Assembly (NCBI GenBank): GCA_017887325.1
Contig: JAGHIE010000008.1
Span: 1 to 64,000, forward strand
Length of the DNA: 64,000 bases
Source: Oscillospiraceae bacterium
GTDB lineage: Bacteria > Bacillota > Clostridia > Oscillospirales > Ruminococcaceae
Reading direction: 5' to 3'
This document shows positions 9,622 through 18,348 of the stretch, piece by piece (position 1 is the first letter of the stretch; each line of letters opens with the position of its first letter). Made by a program: the position numbers and the translations under genes. Below the pieces are notes generated by a model. It did not search any database, was not told the origin of the DNA, and saw only the letters and a program-made list of their open reading frames with translations.

Positions 9622-9645
9622 AGTTTATAAACTCATAACTATAAT
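9622..9645 (+). promoter_or_regulatory. Palindrome and -10 element ahead of the sulfatase gene
   Basis: A perfect 12-bp palindrome AGTTTATAAACT (9622-9633) is followed by a consensus -10 TATAAT (9640-9645) in the divergent AraC/sulfatase intergenic region. No good -35 hexamer is visible, which would fit an activator-dependent promoter. The sequence is AT-rich, so the palindrome may be chance. Confidence 0.4.
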
Positions 9646-9698
9646 AATACATATTATTTAATACATATGCAAGTGTAAGATTTTAAGGAGATTTTATT

Positions 9699-11153
9699 AT
9701 GAGAGTTTTATTTATCGATATTGACACTCTAAGGCCAGACCATATGAGTTGTTATGGTTACCATAGAAACACAACACCTAGATTAGATGAAATAGCTAAC
9801 GAAGGAATTCGTTTTGACAATTATTACTGTTCTGATGCACCATGCTTACCTTCTCGTGCAGCATTAATCAGTGGTATGTTTGGTATTCACAATGGAGCTG
9901 TTGGCCATGGAGGAACATGTGCTGACAAAAGATATGTAGGTCCAAGTCGTGATTTTTGTAGTATTGATGATGACAACAACTTTAATTTCATTTTTAGAAA
10001 AGCAAATTTACATACTGTTTCAATAAGTACATTCCCAGAAAGACATTCTTCTTGGTGGTTTAATGCTGGATTTAATGAAATGTACAATGTAGGTGGACGT
10101 GGTGGTGAATCAGGTGAAAAAGTAATACCTGTTGCACTAGATTGGTTAGATAGACACGATGGTGAAGATGATTGGTTTATGCATTTACATTTATGGGATC
10201 CACATACTCCTTATAGAGCACCAATGGAATTTGGAAACCCTTTTGAAAATGACCCTATTCCAGAATGGATAACAGAAGACGTTTTCAAAACACACCTAAA
10301 ACATACAGGACCTCACAGTATTATGGAAATTGGTATGTGGACAGATGATGCTCCTGCAGGATTACCAAGACATTTAGGTAAAGCTACTAACATGTCAGAA
10401 CTAAAACAAGTTATAGATGGATATGACTGTGGTATTAGATATGCAGATTTTCTATTAGGTCAAGTTATTGATAAATTAAAACAACAAGGAATATATGAAG
10501 ATTGCGCAATTATCGTAACTTCTGACCATGGTGAAAACATGGGAGAACTTGGTATTTACGCAGAACATGGAACAGCAGACCACCCTACTTGTCATATTCC
10601 TATGATTATAAAATGGCCTAATGCTAAAAAAGGCATTGTTGATAAAGGTTTACATTATAACATTGACTTACTACCTACTATGGCAGATATACTAAATGTA
10701 GAACATTATAAAAAATGGGACGGACAAAGCTATGCCCAAGTTTTAACAGATGGTTTAGATTGTGGTAGAGATTATCTAGTATTATCTCAAATGGCGCATG
10801 TATGTCAACGATCTGCTAGATTTGGAGATTGGCTATATATCAGAACATACCATGACGGATATCACCTATTTGATAAAGAAATGTTATTCAATATAAAAGA
10901 AGACCCATATGAACAACATGATGTAAAAGATGAATATCCTGAAATCTGTGCTAAAGGTGCTAAAATAATACTGGATTGGCATGATGAAATGATGACTTGC
11001 TCTGATAGTCAAATAGACCCACTATGGACAGTTATGAAAGAAAACGGACCATATCACACTTGGGTTGATATAAACAAATATCTAAAAAGATTAGAAGAAA
11101 CCGGCAGAGCCGACGGAGCTCAAAAAATCAGAGAAAAATATAATATGAAATAA
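9699..11153 (+). CDS. Sulfatase, Cys-type, cytoplasmic
   Basis: A 484-residue alkaline-phosphatase-superfamily sulfatase. DIDTLRPDH at the N-terminus supplies metal ligands, and CLPSR near residue 50 is the sulfatase signature with a cysteine that must be converted to formylglycine, in anaerobes by a radical-SAM maturase (not in this window). A second metal site is seen in TSDHGENMGE. There is no signal peptide or lipobox, so it should act in the cytoplasm on imported sulfated molecules. AAGGAG precedes the start. The divergent AraC-TauE operon suggests a sulfated-substrate regulon; the substrate cannot be told from sequence. Confidence 0.93.
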   Translation: MRVLFIDIDTLRPDHMSCYGYHRNTTPRLDEIANEGIRFDNYYCSDAPCLPSRAALISGMFGIHNGAVGHGGTCADKRYVGPSRDFCSIDDDNNFNFIFRKANLHTVSISTFPERHSSWWFNAGFNEMYNVGGRGGESGEKVIPVALDWLDRHDGEDDWFMHLHLWDPHTPYRAPMEFGNPFENDPIPEWITEDVFKTHLKHTGPHSIMEIGMWTDDAPAGLPRHLGKATNMSELKQVIDGYDCGIRYADFLLGQVIDKLKQQGIYEDCAIIVTSDHGENMGELGIYAEHGTADHPTCHIPMIIKWPNAKKGIVDKGLHYNIDLLPTMADILNVEHYKKWDGQSYAQVLTDGLDCGRDYLVLSQMAHVCQRSARFGDWLYIRTYHDGYHLFDKEMLFNIKEDPYEQHDVKDEYPEICAKGAKIILDWHDEMMTCSDSQIDPLWTVMKENGPYHTWVDINKYLKRLEETGRADGAQKIREKYNMK

Positions 11154-11155
11154 AT

Positions 11156-11190
11156 AAAAAAGATGTAGTTAAATAACTACATCTTTTTTT
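11156..11190. terminator. Bidirectional terminator between sulfatase and MATE genes
   Basis: A strong hairpin with arms AAAAAAGATGTAGTT and complement and T-runs on both strands, between two convergent genes. Confidence 0.9.
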
Positions 11191-12539
11191 CCTAAATATT
11201 TTAATTTTGTATTATATGTATTAACAAACACAAGAATACTAACAGTACAAGCGATAATTTCTGCTATAGGGAAAGCCCACCAAACATACACTAGTCCTAT
11301 TTTTGATAAAACATAAGCCAAAGGTAAAATTATAATAAGTTGTCTTAATGCTGATATGAATAAACTTCTTACGCCCAAACCGATAGATTGGAATAAAGCT
11401 GATAAAATAATACCTATTGCTGCAAATACAAAATGTAGAGATATTATTCTAAGAGCAGGAACTCCCATTTCTAACAATTGTGGTGAAGCTTCAAATACTT
11501 TTAATAATGTATCTGGAATTAACAAGAACAATGCAGCCCCACAAGCCATCATAACTACAGCTATTACACAACCTATCTTTATTGCACTTATAAGTCTTTT
11601 TTTATTACCTGCACCATAGTTATATCCCATTATAGGCATTAGTCCATGTGTAAGACCAAAAACTGGCATAAAAATAAATGATTGCAATTTATAATATGCA
11701 CCATATACTGCAACTGCTGTTTCTGTAAAAGATACTAATATCATGTTTATCCCAGCTAATAATACTGAACTTATAGAGTTCATAACCATTGCTGGAAATC
11801 CTACTGCGTATATATCTTTAATTGTTTTTGCATGAAATTCAAAACCTTTTAAAGTTATATTTATAGTATGTTTTCTAAAGAAACAAATAAAAATCATATA
11901 GAACATAGCACAGATTTGTCCAATAACTGTTGCTATTGCTGCACCCTCTATTCCAAATTTAGGAACACCCAATAAACCAAAAATGAATATAGGGTCTAAA
12001 ATCATATTAATAACTGCACCTAAAGTTTGTGAAATCATAGGATGAATCATATTTCCAGTTGCTTGCAAAGTTTTTTCTAAATTAATCTCTATAAAAATAC
12101 CTACAGATACTACCATTACTATAGATAAATATGAAACACCCATTTTTTGTATTTCTTCTATTGAAGTCATACTTTTAAAAAATGGTTCAACTGCAAAAAA
12201 TCCTAATAAAGCAAAGAATATCCAATTTATAAATCCTAAAATAAACCCGTGAGTTGCTGCATTATCTGCATCTTTTTGTCTTTTTTGTCCCAATCGTCTT
12301 GACACTAAAGAGTTAATACCAACAGCAGTACCCACACCAACAGAAATCATAAGCATTTGAGCTGGTGCTGCTAATGATACAGCAGTAAATGCATTTTCTG
12401 ATATTTTTGCTACGAAATAACTGTCAACAACATTGTATAACGATTGCACTAACATAGAAAACATTGCAGGAATTGACATAGACATTATTAATCTAAAAAG
12501 TGGTGCAGTTCCCATTTTATTTTCTTGTACTTTTTCCAA
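11169..12539 (-). CDS. MATE family efflux transporter
   Basis: A 456-residue membrane protein with about 12 hydrophobic helices in two related halves, typical of MATE cation or drug antiporters; SMSIPAMFSMLVQSLYNVVDS near the start is the family's first-helix signature region. It uses a TTG start at 12539, favoured because AAGGGGA lies eight bases upstream; an ATG eight codons later has no such site. The stop codon lies inside the shared terminator. Substrate unknown. A second MATE gene is at 59962. Confidence 0.93.
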   Translation of the reverse strand: MEKVQENKMGTAPLFRLIMSMSIPAMFSMLVQSLYNVVDSYFVAKISENAFTAVSLAAPAQMLMISVGVGTAVGINSLVSRRLGQKRQKDADNAATHGFILGFINWIFFALLGFFAVEPFFKSMTSIEEIQKMGVSYLSIVMVVSVGIFIEINLEKTLQATGNMIHPMISQTLGAVINMILDPIFIFGLLGVPKFGIEGAAIATVIGQICAMFYMIFICFFRKHTINITLKGFEFHAKTIKDIYAVGFPAMVMNSISSVLLAGINMILVSFTETAVAVYGAYYKLQSFIFMPVFGLTHGLMPIMGYNYGAGNKKRLISAIKIGCVIAVVMMACGAALFLLIPDTLLKVFEASPQLLEMGVPALRIISLHFVFAAIGIILSALFQSIGLGVRSLFISALRQLIIILPLAYVLSKIGLVYVWWAFPIAEIIACTVSILVFVNTYNTKLKYLGKKDVVI

Positions 12540-12611
12540 TTTATATTCCCCTTTCTAAAATACTCTAACTTTATTAGTTTATAATATTTAATAATAATTT
12601 TCAAGTATTTT

Positions 12612-12630
12612 AAAAAGAGATTTTATCTCA
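12612..12630 (-). terminator. Possible weak terminator of spoIIE
   Basis: A short minus-strand stem (TGAGAT-AAA-ATCTC) followed by TTTTT, about 30 bases after the spoIIE stop codon. Confidence 0.45.
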
Positions 12631-12657
12631 AGTAATATATATTAATTCTTTTTTCCT

Positions 12658-14964
12658 TTAAATTCCTTTTTCTAATTTAAAAACAAGAGCTGTTAAGTCA
12701 TCATTTTCTTTCCCTTTTAATTCTCTTATAACCTCATCACAAAGTATTTTAGCTATTTGTTTTGCTGGCAATTTTTCATTATCTCTAATAATTTTTTTAA
12801 TATTTTTTTCTTCTATATCTAATAAACCATCGCTTAGTAATATTATGATATCTCCATAATCTAAAACTGCCGTACTTTTATCAAACTCAACATCTTGTAA
12901 TATTCCTGCTGGTAGTGATGTCGTTTTTACTTCTGCTACTATTCCCCCAACACTAACAAAAGATGGTGCACTACCAGCTTTATAAAATTCTGTAAGTCCC
13001 GTATACAAATCAACTTTTGCTATATCTATAGTGGATAACACTTCATCTGTTGACTTTGACTGCAATGATGTATTTACAAATTTAATTATAGAGTCCAGCC
13101 CCAAACCTGCTCTTAAAAGTTTAACTATAATAGAACAAGTCAAAGCACTGTCCAAAGCTGCTCTTTTTCCACTACCCATACCATCGCTTAATATAATATA
13201 AACATTACCTTTATTGTCTTTAAAATATTCATAACTATCACCACAAATATTTTGTTTTTGATTTTCTTTGCGTGGTATTTGGTAAACTCCAAAATCTACT
13301 TGTAAATTTTCTTTTTCATAAAAAGAAATTTTAACCTTATTTTCAACTATATAAACAGAAGGCTTACAAAACTCTCTTTTTAATGCACTACTTATTTTTT
13401 CTCTTAATTCATTTTCATAAAATTCTACATTTGTTAGAGTATATATATCTATTTCCATACGGTCAAATTTATTTATATTACAATAAACACAGTCTGGTTC
13501 AACGGCTAAATCTGTAAAAATATCTCTCACTATACTTGACGCCATATTGTCATGCTTATGAACTTGTGATATTTCTTCACTTACTTCCCATAACATTTGA
13601 GAAATTCCTGATAGCTGTTCTAACGATATTGCTCTAACTTCATTTAATCTTATTTTTTCATTTTGAATTTCAATAAACTCTCTATAATATTTATGTAATG
13701 TATCAGCAAGTTTTTGTTTTTTATTACAATAAACTAAACCTGCATCATCAACATCTTTTTTATCTATTTGATTACCTACTTTTATTAAGTTAGTTAATTG
13801 TAAAAATGCTTTTGAAGTTTCTTTTTGATTATTTCCAAAACATTCTGTTTTATTTATACACCCTAAACAAACATCATCTATTGTTCTTTTATATATAGAT
13901 AACACATCTGATTTAGTATTTTTTTTTAAATATTCAGAAACTTTCTTCAAAGACATCTGCAAATCATCAATAGTATATGCTGCAAATTCTAATCTATTTT
14001 CAATATTTTCTTGCAGGTTTCTATCAATCTGTATTTTCTCACTTGAAAATCTTAAATTATTAAGAAAGCTTTTTCTTATTGATAAAAACAAACCTGAAGC
14101 CAATAATATTTCAATCAATCTATATAAAATATCAAGATTTACACCTATTACAAAAATAGTAAATATTGATGAAGATATAAAAACCCCTACTTGCAATATT
14201 CTTCCAAACTGTTTAAATAAACTAGACACAAGTGTACTTATAACTAACATAGATGCAAAATTTATATACTCTATACTATATAAGTTCAATGTAACTCCCA
14301 TTATAATAGCACACACAGCACTACCTGCAATATCTAATTTATAAACCATGATATATAAAACTGTTATAGCAATAACAATACCAACATTAAATATTCCCAA
14401 CTTAATATCCATAAAAGCAATTATTGCAAGCATTATCATTATCGAACTACTAACAGCTGATATTTTACTATATGTTAATATTCCTTTATATTCGAAAAGT
14501 GTGTTTGTAGCTATATATGCAAAATAGGTTGTAGCTCCTGCTATAATACACTCACATATTCTCATTATCATATCAACTGCATTATATGAAAATAAAATTC
14601 CCAAAGCTATGTTTACACATAAACATGATAATACTGTTATAATAGACAATGCCTCAGGACTCTGTTTAATTTTATTTTTTTCTAATACAACCTTTATTAC
14701 CATTACTAATATTAAAGACAGTAAATAAACAATATTTTGCTCATTAAACCCCAATACACTATATCCTAATATACTTCCCAAAAAAGTTATCCAAGAATAT
14801 TCTAAAGGTAAAGAAGCTGTAAACGACACTCCAAATGGAGATATTATTCCCAATACCTTTGCTCTACAAACTAAAAATGAAAAAAAAGATATAATCATCA
14901 TTTTTTTTACATTTTCTTTGGTTGCATCTCTTGGATTTGCCAAATTAATTGATTCTGATTTCAT
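12658..14964 (-). CDS. spoIIE: Stage II sporulation protein E (SpoIIE phosphatase)
   Basis: A 768-residue membrane phosphatase that dephosphorylates the anti-anti-sigma factor SpoIIAA and so activates sigma-F in the forespore; it also localises to the polar septum. Residues about 20-310 hold some ten hydrophobic helices; a central cysteine-containing region (CLGCINKTECFG) follows, and the C-terminal PP2C domain carries DGMGSGKRA near 590 and DGLLD near 710, both with metal-binding aspartates. The length is slightly below Bacillus SpoIIE. AGGAGGAG precedes the ATG. The upstream region has a 21-bp-spaced promoter with a Spo0A-type box. Confidence 0.97.
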   Translation of the reverse strand: MKSESINLANPRDATKENVKKMMIISFFSFLVCRAKVLGIISPFGVSFTASLPLEYSWITFLGSILGYSVLGFNEQNIVYLLSLILVMVIKVVLEKNKIKQSPEALSIITVLSCLCVNIALGILFSYNAVDMIMRICECIIAGATTYFAYIATNTLFEYKGILTYSKISAVSSSIMIMLAIIAFMDIKLGIFNVGIVIAITVLYIMVYKLDIAGSAVCAIIMGVTLNLYSIEYINFASMLVISTLVSSLFKQFGRILQVGVFISSSIFTIFVIGVNLDILYRLIEILLASGLFLSIRKSFLNNLRFSSEKIQIDRNLQENIENRLEFAAYTIDDLQMSLKKVSEYLKKNTKSDVLSIYKRTIDDVCLGCINKTECFGNNQKETSKAFLQLTNLIKVGNQIDKKDVDDAGLVYCNKKQKLADTLHKYYREFIEIQNEKIRLNEVRAISLEQLSGISQMLWEVSEEISQVHKHDNMASSIVRDIFTDLAVEPDCVYCNINKFDRMEIDIYTLTNVEFYENELREKISSALKREFCKPSVYIVENKVKISFYEKENLQVDFGVYQIPRKENQKQNICGDSYEYFKDNKGNVYIILSDGMGSGKRAALDSALTCSIIVKLLRAGLGLDSIIKFVNTSLQSKSTDEVLSTIDIAKVDLYTGLTEFYKAGSAPSFVSVGGIVAEVKTTSLPAGILQDVEFDKSTAVLDYGDIIILLSDGLLDIEEKNIKKIIRDNEKLPAKQIAKILCDEVIRELKGKENDDLTALVFKLEKGI

Positions 14965-15031
14965 TTTTCTCCTCCTAATTTAAACTTATTAATTACACTA
15001 TTTTATTACAAATAGTATAATTTCATTTCAA

Positions 15032-15065
15032 ATTATACGCTTAACGAAATAAAAAATTTGTCAAA
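15032..15065 (-). promoter_or_regulatory. spoIIE promoter with 21-bp spacer and Spo0A-type box
   Basis: On the minus strand a perfect -35 TTGACA (15059-15064) and perfect -10 TATAAT (15032-15037) are separated by 21 bases. The -35 is embedded in TTTGTCAAA (15057-15065, plus strand), matching a Spo0A box of the form TTTGTCRAA. In Bacillus subtilis, spoIIE and spoIIG promoters have this long spacer and are activated by phosphorylated Spo0A acting at the -35. A second, weaker box-like sequence (TATGTCGATAA) is at 15120-15130. Confidence 0.7.
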
Positions 15066-15163
15066 TCAAGAATATATATTCTGATAGTATATGTTGTTTT
15101 ATAGTTTTTCTTATCTGTATATGTCGATAAAAGTATGTGTTTATTTGTAAATTTAAAATTTTG

Positions 15164-15192
15164 TAGAAAATTAATTTATTTCGTGATATACT
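15164..15192 (+). promoter_or_regulatory. Putative promoter of rlmA-ung
   Basis: -35 TAGAAA (15164-15169), 17-base spacer, -10 TATACT (15187-15192), about 30 bases before the rlmA start. Confidence 0.5.
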
Positions 15193-15221
15193 TTTATTAG
15201 CATAAATTAAGGAGAAATAAT

Positions 15222-16049
15222 ATGAATTTTTTGTGCCCAATATGCAAAGAAGAACTTATACAACAAGACAAGAGTTTTGTATGCAAAAATAAACATACTT
15301 TTGATAAAGCTAAAAGTGGTTATGTTAATCTACTAACTGTTAATAATAAAAACTCAAAAATTCCTGGTGATAATAAAATCATGGTAAATGCAAGACGAGA
15401 TTTTTTATCAAAGGGATATTATAAAGTATTATCAGATAATTTGAATGAATTAGTTTACAAATATGCTAAAGAAAAAACATCACCACAAATACTAGATGCT
15501 GGTTGTGGTGAAGGATATTATATTAATAACATTTATAATCATTTAATTGAAAATAAAATATCTGCTGATATTTTAGGAATTGATATATCCAAATTTGCTT
15601 TAAATGTTGCAAGCAAACATAATAAAAAAATCAAATTTGGTGTAGCAAGTATTTTTAACTTACCTGTTAAAAGCAACTCATGTGATTTATTATTAAATTT
15701 ATTTGCACCATTTAGTGATGATGAATTTTTAAGAGTTTTAAAAGGTGACGGCCTTTTATTTATGGTTATTCCATCTACTAAACATTTATGGGAACTTAAA
15801 TGTGCTGTATATGATACTCCATATGAAAATGAAGTAAAAGATTACACTTTAGAAGGATTTAATTTAATTGATAAAAAAATTATAAAAGATTATATAAATT
15901 TGTCATGTAATGAAGATATAAAAAATCTATTTATGATGACACCTTATTACTATAAGACATCTATTGATAATGTGAAAAAATTAGATAATCTTGACACACT
16001 TAAAACTAAAATAGAATTTGAAATATTAGTATATCAAAAAGAAAAATAG
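15222..16049 (+). CDS. rlmA: 23S rRNA (guanine-N1)-methyltransferase
   Basis: A 275-residue SAM-dependent methyltransferase of the RlmA(I)/(II) family, which methylates G745 or G748 in helix 35 of 23S rRNA. The N-terminus has the family's zinc finger (CPICKEEL, then CKNKHTFD) followed by KSGYVNLL; the SAM-binding motif I is ILDAGCGEGYY near residue 90. The family in Gram-positive bacteria includes TlrB, where methylation affects macrolide binding; which guanine is the target cannot be told here. It precedes ung by nine bases and shares its transcript. Confidence 0.9.
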   Translation: MNFLCPICKEELIQQDKSFVCKNKHTFDKAKSGYVNLLTVNNKNSKIPGDNKIMVNARRDFLSKGYYKVLSDNLNELVYKYAKEKTSPQILDAGCGEGYYINNIYNHLIENKISADILGIDISKFALNVASKHNKKIKFGVASIFNLPVKSNSCDLLLNLFAPFSDDEFLRVLKGDGLLFMVIPSTKHLWELKCAVYDTPYENEVKDYTLEGFNLIDKKIIKDYINLSCNEDIKNLFMMTPYYYKTSIDNVKKLDNLDTLKTKIEFEILVYQKEK

Positions 16050-16058
16050 GAGACATTT

Positions 16059-16730
16059 ATGGTTAATATAGGAAATGATTGGGATAATTTATTATCTAAC
16101 CAATGGGAAATGGATTATTATCAAAACTTAAGAAAGTTTTTAGCAAACGAATATAAAACAAAAACTATTTATCCTAATATGCACAATATCTTTAATGCTT
16201 TAAGATATACTCCATACGAAGATGTTAAAGTAGTTATTTTAGGACAAGACCCATACCATGGTCCTAATCAAGCTCATGGACTTTCTTTTTCTGTTCAAAA
16301 AGGAGTTAAACAACCTCCATCACTAAAAAATATATTTCAAGAAATTCAAAATGACTTAGGGATAACTCCTCCATCTCATGGAGAATTAACTTATTGGGCA
16401 AAACAAGGTGTGTTGCTTTTAAATGCTGTCTTAACCGTAAGAGAAGGAAGCCCTAACAGTCATAAAAATAAAGGTTGGGAAAATTTGACTGACTATATAA
16501 TTAAACTTTTAAATGACAGTGATAAAAATATCGTGTTCTTATTATGGGGAAATAACGCAAGACAAAAAGCAAAATTTATCACAAATCCAAATCATAAAAT
16601 TTTAGAAAGTGTGCACCCTAGCCCACTATCTGCATATGGTGGTTTTTTTGGTTGTAAACACTTTTCAAAAGCTAATGAGTTTTTAAAATCAAAAGGAATT
16701 AAAGAAATTGATTGGTCTATTCCAGAATAA
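16059..16730 (+). CDS. ung: Uracil-DNA glycosylase, family 1
   Basis: A 223-residue base-excision repair enzyme that removes uracil from DNA. The water-activating loop GQDPYHGPNQAHGLSFSV and the C-terminal HPSPLSAY loop, which carries the catalytic histidine and the minor-groove leucine, are both intact. The length is that of the family. AGGAG precedes the ATG; the gene is second in an operon with rlmA and ends in a terminator shared with the convergent gene. Confidence 0.98.
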   Translation: MVNIGNDWDNLLSNQWEMDYYQNLRKFLANEYKTKTIYPNMHNIFNALRYTPYEDVKVVILGQDPYHGPNQAHGLSFSVQKGVKQPPSLKNIFQEIQNDLGITPPSHGELTYWAKQGVLLLNAVLTVREGSPNSHKNKGWENLTDYIIKLLNDSDKNIVFLLWGNNARQKAKFITNPNHKILESVHPSPLSAYGGFFGCKHFSKANEFLKSKGIKEIDWSIPE

Positions 16731-16766
16731 AAAAGACAACAGAGAAAAATCTCTGTTGTCTTTTTT
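16731..16766. terminator. Bidirectional terminator between ung and the ECF S-component gene
   Basis: A 15-bp stem (AAAAAGACAACAGAG and complement) with T-runs on both strands. Confidence 0.92.
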
Positions 16767-16767
16767 A

Positions 16768-17409
16768 TTAAATCTTAATCTTTTTTTGTAATGCTAACAA
16801 TGGTCGTGCTATCGCAACTGTTAAAATAACAGCACCTAAGGCCTCTGGTATACCAGCAGTACCAACCATCATTGCAATAAATGAGAAAAATCCTTCAAAT
16901 ACTATATTTTTTAAAGCTTGCCATTCTTGACCAAAGAAAATATAAATACCACCCATAACTAAAACAGTATTTGTTAAACTTCCTATAAGAGCAGACAATG
17001 CACAAGCTACTATCTTGCTTTTATCTATTTTAGAAACCCAAATAAAAACATATCCAGCAATAACTCCTACTAAAATTCTAGGCAACATACAAATAACTAA
17101 ACTCCACAAGTTTCCACTTGTTTCTCCAACGGAATAAAATGGTGAAAATGCAAAACTTGCTAGATTAGGTCTTACTGTATTTGTAATCAAACTTATAAGT
17201 CCAAAAATTGTTCCCAAAAATGCACCAGCTCTAGGACCTAATAGTATAGCACCTATTATTACAGGTACATGCAAAGTTGTTCCGTTGATAAAACCTAAGT
17301 TAATCATTCCCAAAGGTGTAACTGCTAAAACTACCATAATAGCACTTAGCAATGATAACTGGATCATAATCATTGATTTTTTCTTACTGTCTTGTTTAAT
17401 ACTTTCCAT
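16768..17409 (-). CDS. ECF transporter substrate-binding (S) component, pantothenate-type candidate
   Basis: A 213-residue membrane protein with about six helices. The stretch GPRAGAFLGTIFGLISL is typical of ECF-transporter S components, which bind a vitamin and dock onto shared EcfA/A'/T units encoded elsewhere. It is the second gene after a coaX-like gene, with a GGAGG ribosome site. S components next to coaX are usually assigned to pantothenate (PanT). However, the neighbouring CoaX-like protein lacks key kinase residues, so the substrate assignment rests on context only and another vitamin or cofactor precursor is possible. Confidence 0.82.
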   Translation of the reverse strand: MESIKQDSKKKSMIMIQLSLLSAIMVVLAVTPLGMINLGFINGTTLHVPVIIGAILLGPRAGAFLGTIFGLISLITNTVRPNLASFAFSPFYSVGETSGNLWSLVICMLPRILVGVIAGYVFIWVSKIDKSKIVACALSALIGSLTNTVLVMGGIYIFFGQEWQALKNIVFEGFFSFIAMMVGTAGIPEALGAVILTVAIARPLLALQKKIKI

Positions 17410-17472
17410 AAATATACCTCCGCTCTCGTTCGCTTTAAATGGATACGATGCAATTATTTTTGAAAATACAAA

Positions 17473-18246
17473 CTATCTATGCTTTTGATTTTTCTTATAA
17501 ATCAAATTTAATCCTCTTAAATTTAAATTTTCATCATAAATATATTTTCTCTCACAATAAGGTAAAACATACTTAGTATATCTTCCTGTCACGACAACAT
17601 TAAGTTCTTGAGAAAAAAGTTTTGAATATTTATCAACCATACCGTCTAACATTGATGCTGTTCCGTAAATTAATCCAGAACTCATCGCATCTATTGTACT
17701 TTGCCCTATTAGTTCGGTTGGTTTTTCTATCCCTATTTCTGGCAATCTAGCAGTATTAGTACACAAAGCATCTAATGACATTTGTAATCCTGCCATAATA
17801 GATGTACCTAACAAAACACCATTTTCATCTATAACACAAGCTGTTGTCACTGTACCTAAAGAAAATATAACACAAGGTGTTTTATATTTACTCAATGTTG
17901 CAACTGCATTACAAACAAAATCACTACCCAACTCTCTGCTATTTTTATATCTTATATTTAATCCTGTTTTTATTCCGGAAGATAAAACCAAAACCTTACA
18001 AGAAAATAAAAATTCTAAAGTTTCTTTAAGTGTATTTGTTAATACTGGAACAACACTAGATATTATTGCACCTTCTATTTTACAATTACTAATATTATGA
18101 AGTTTTAATATTTGACTTATACTATTAGCATACTCATAAGAAGTTAGTTTTCTAAAAGTAGAGATAGATGCTGTAAAAATATTACGGTCATCTTCAAAAC
18201 ACCCCATATTTATCGTTGAATTTCCAATACTCAATGTAAATATCAT
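17473..18246 (-). CDS. CoaX-like protein (type III pantothenate kinase fold) with altered catalytic residues
   Basis: A 257-residue protein of the type III pantothenate kinase family; such kinases phosphorylate pantothenate as the first step of coenzyme A synthesis. Family landmarks are present (SSVVPVLTN, SGIKTGLNIRYKN, GLIYG). Yet the first motif, normally LDVGNT with a catalytic Asp, reads LSIGNS, and the motif normally VDFGTATT reads FSLGTVTT, so two acidic residues are serine; GADR reads GSDF, keeping its Asp. It may therefore be inactive or have a different role. AGGAGG precedes the ATG. It is followed by an ECF S component in the same operon. Confidence 0.85.
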   Translation of the reverse strand: MIFTLSIGNSTINMGCFEDDRNIFTASISTFRKLTSYEYANSISQILKLHNISNCKIEGAIISSVVPVLTNTLKETLEFLFSCKVLVLSSGIKTGLNIRYKNSRELGSDFVCNAVATLSKYKTPCVIFSLGTVTTACVIDENGVLLGTSIMAGLQMSLDALCTNTARLPEIGIEKPTELIGQSTIDAMSSGLIYGTASMLDGMVDKYSKLFSQELNVVVTGRYTKYVLPYCERKYIYDENLNLRGLNLIYKKNQKHR

Positions 18247-18281
18247 AACTAACCTCCTAAATAGCTTGTTTTTCGTAAATT

Positions 18282-18310
18282 ATTATACAAAATAATTCCA
18301 TATAATGCAA
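18282..18310 (-). promoter_or_regulatory. Promoter of the coaX-like operon
   Basis: Minus-strand TTGCAT (18305-18310), 17-base spacer and perfect TATAAT (18282-18287), about 35 bases before the start codon. Confidence 0.6.
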
Positions 18311-18311
18311 C

Positions 18312-18340
18312 AAAAAGCAGTTTAAATAAACTGCTTTTTG
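18312..18340 (-). terminator. Terminator of the EEP-family gene
   Basis: Hairpin with arms AAAAAGCAGTTTA and complement just after the stop codon of the gene at 18349; its end abuts the -35 of the next promoter. Confidence 0.85.
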
Positions 18341-18348
18341 TAATACCA

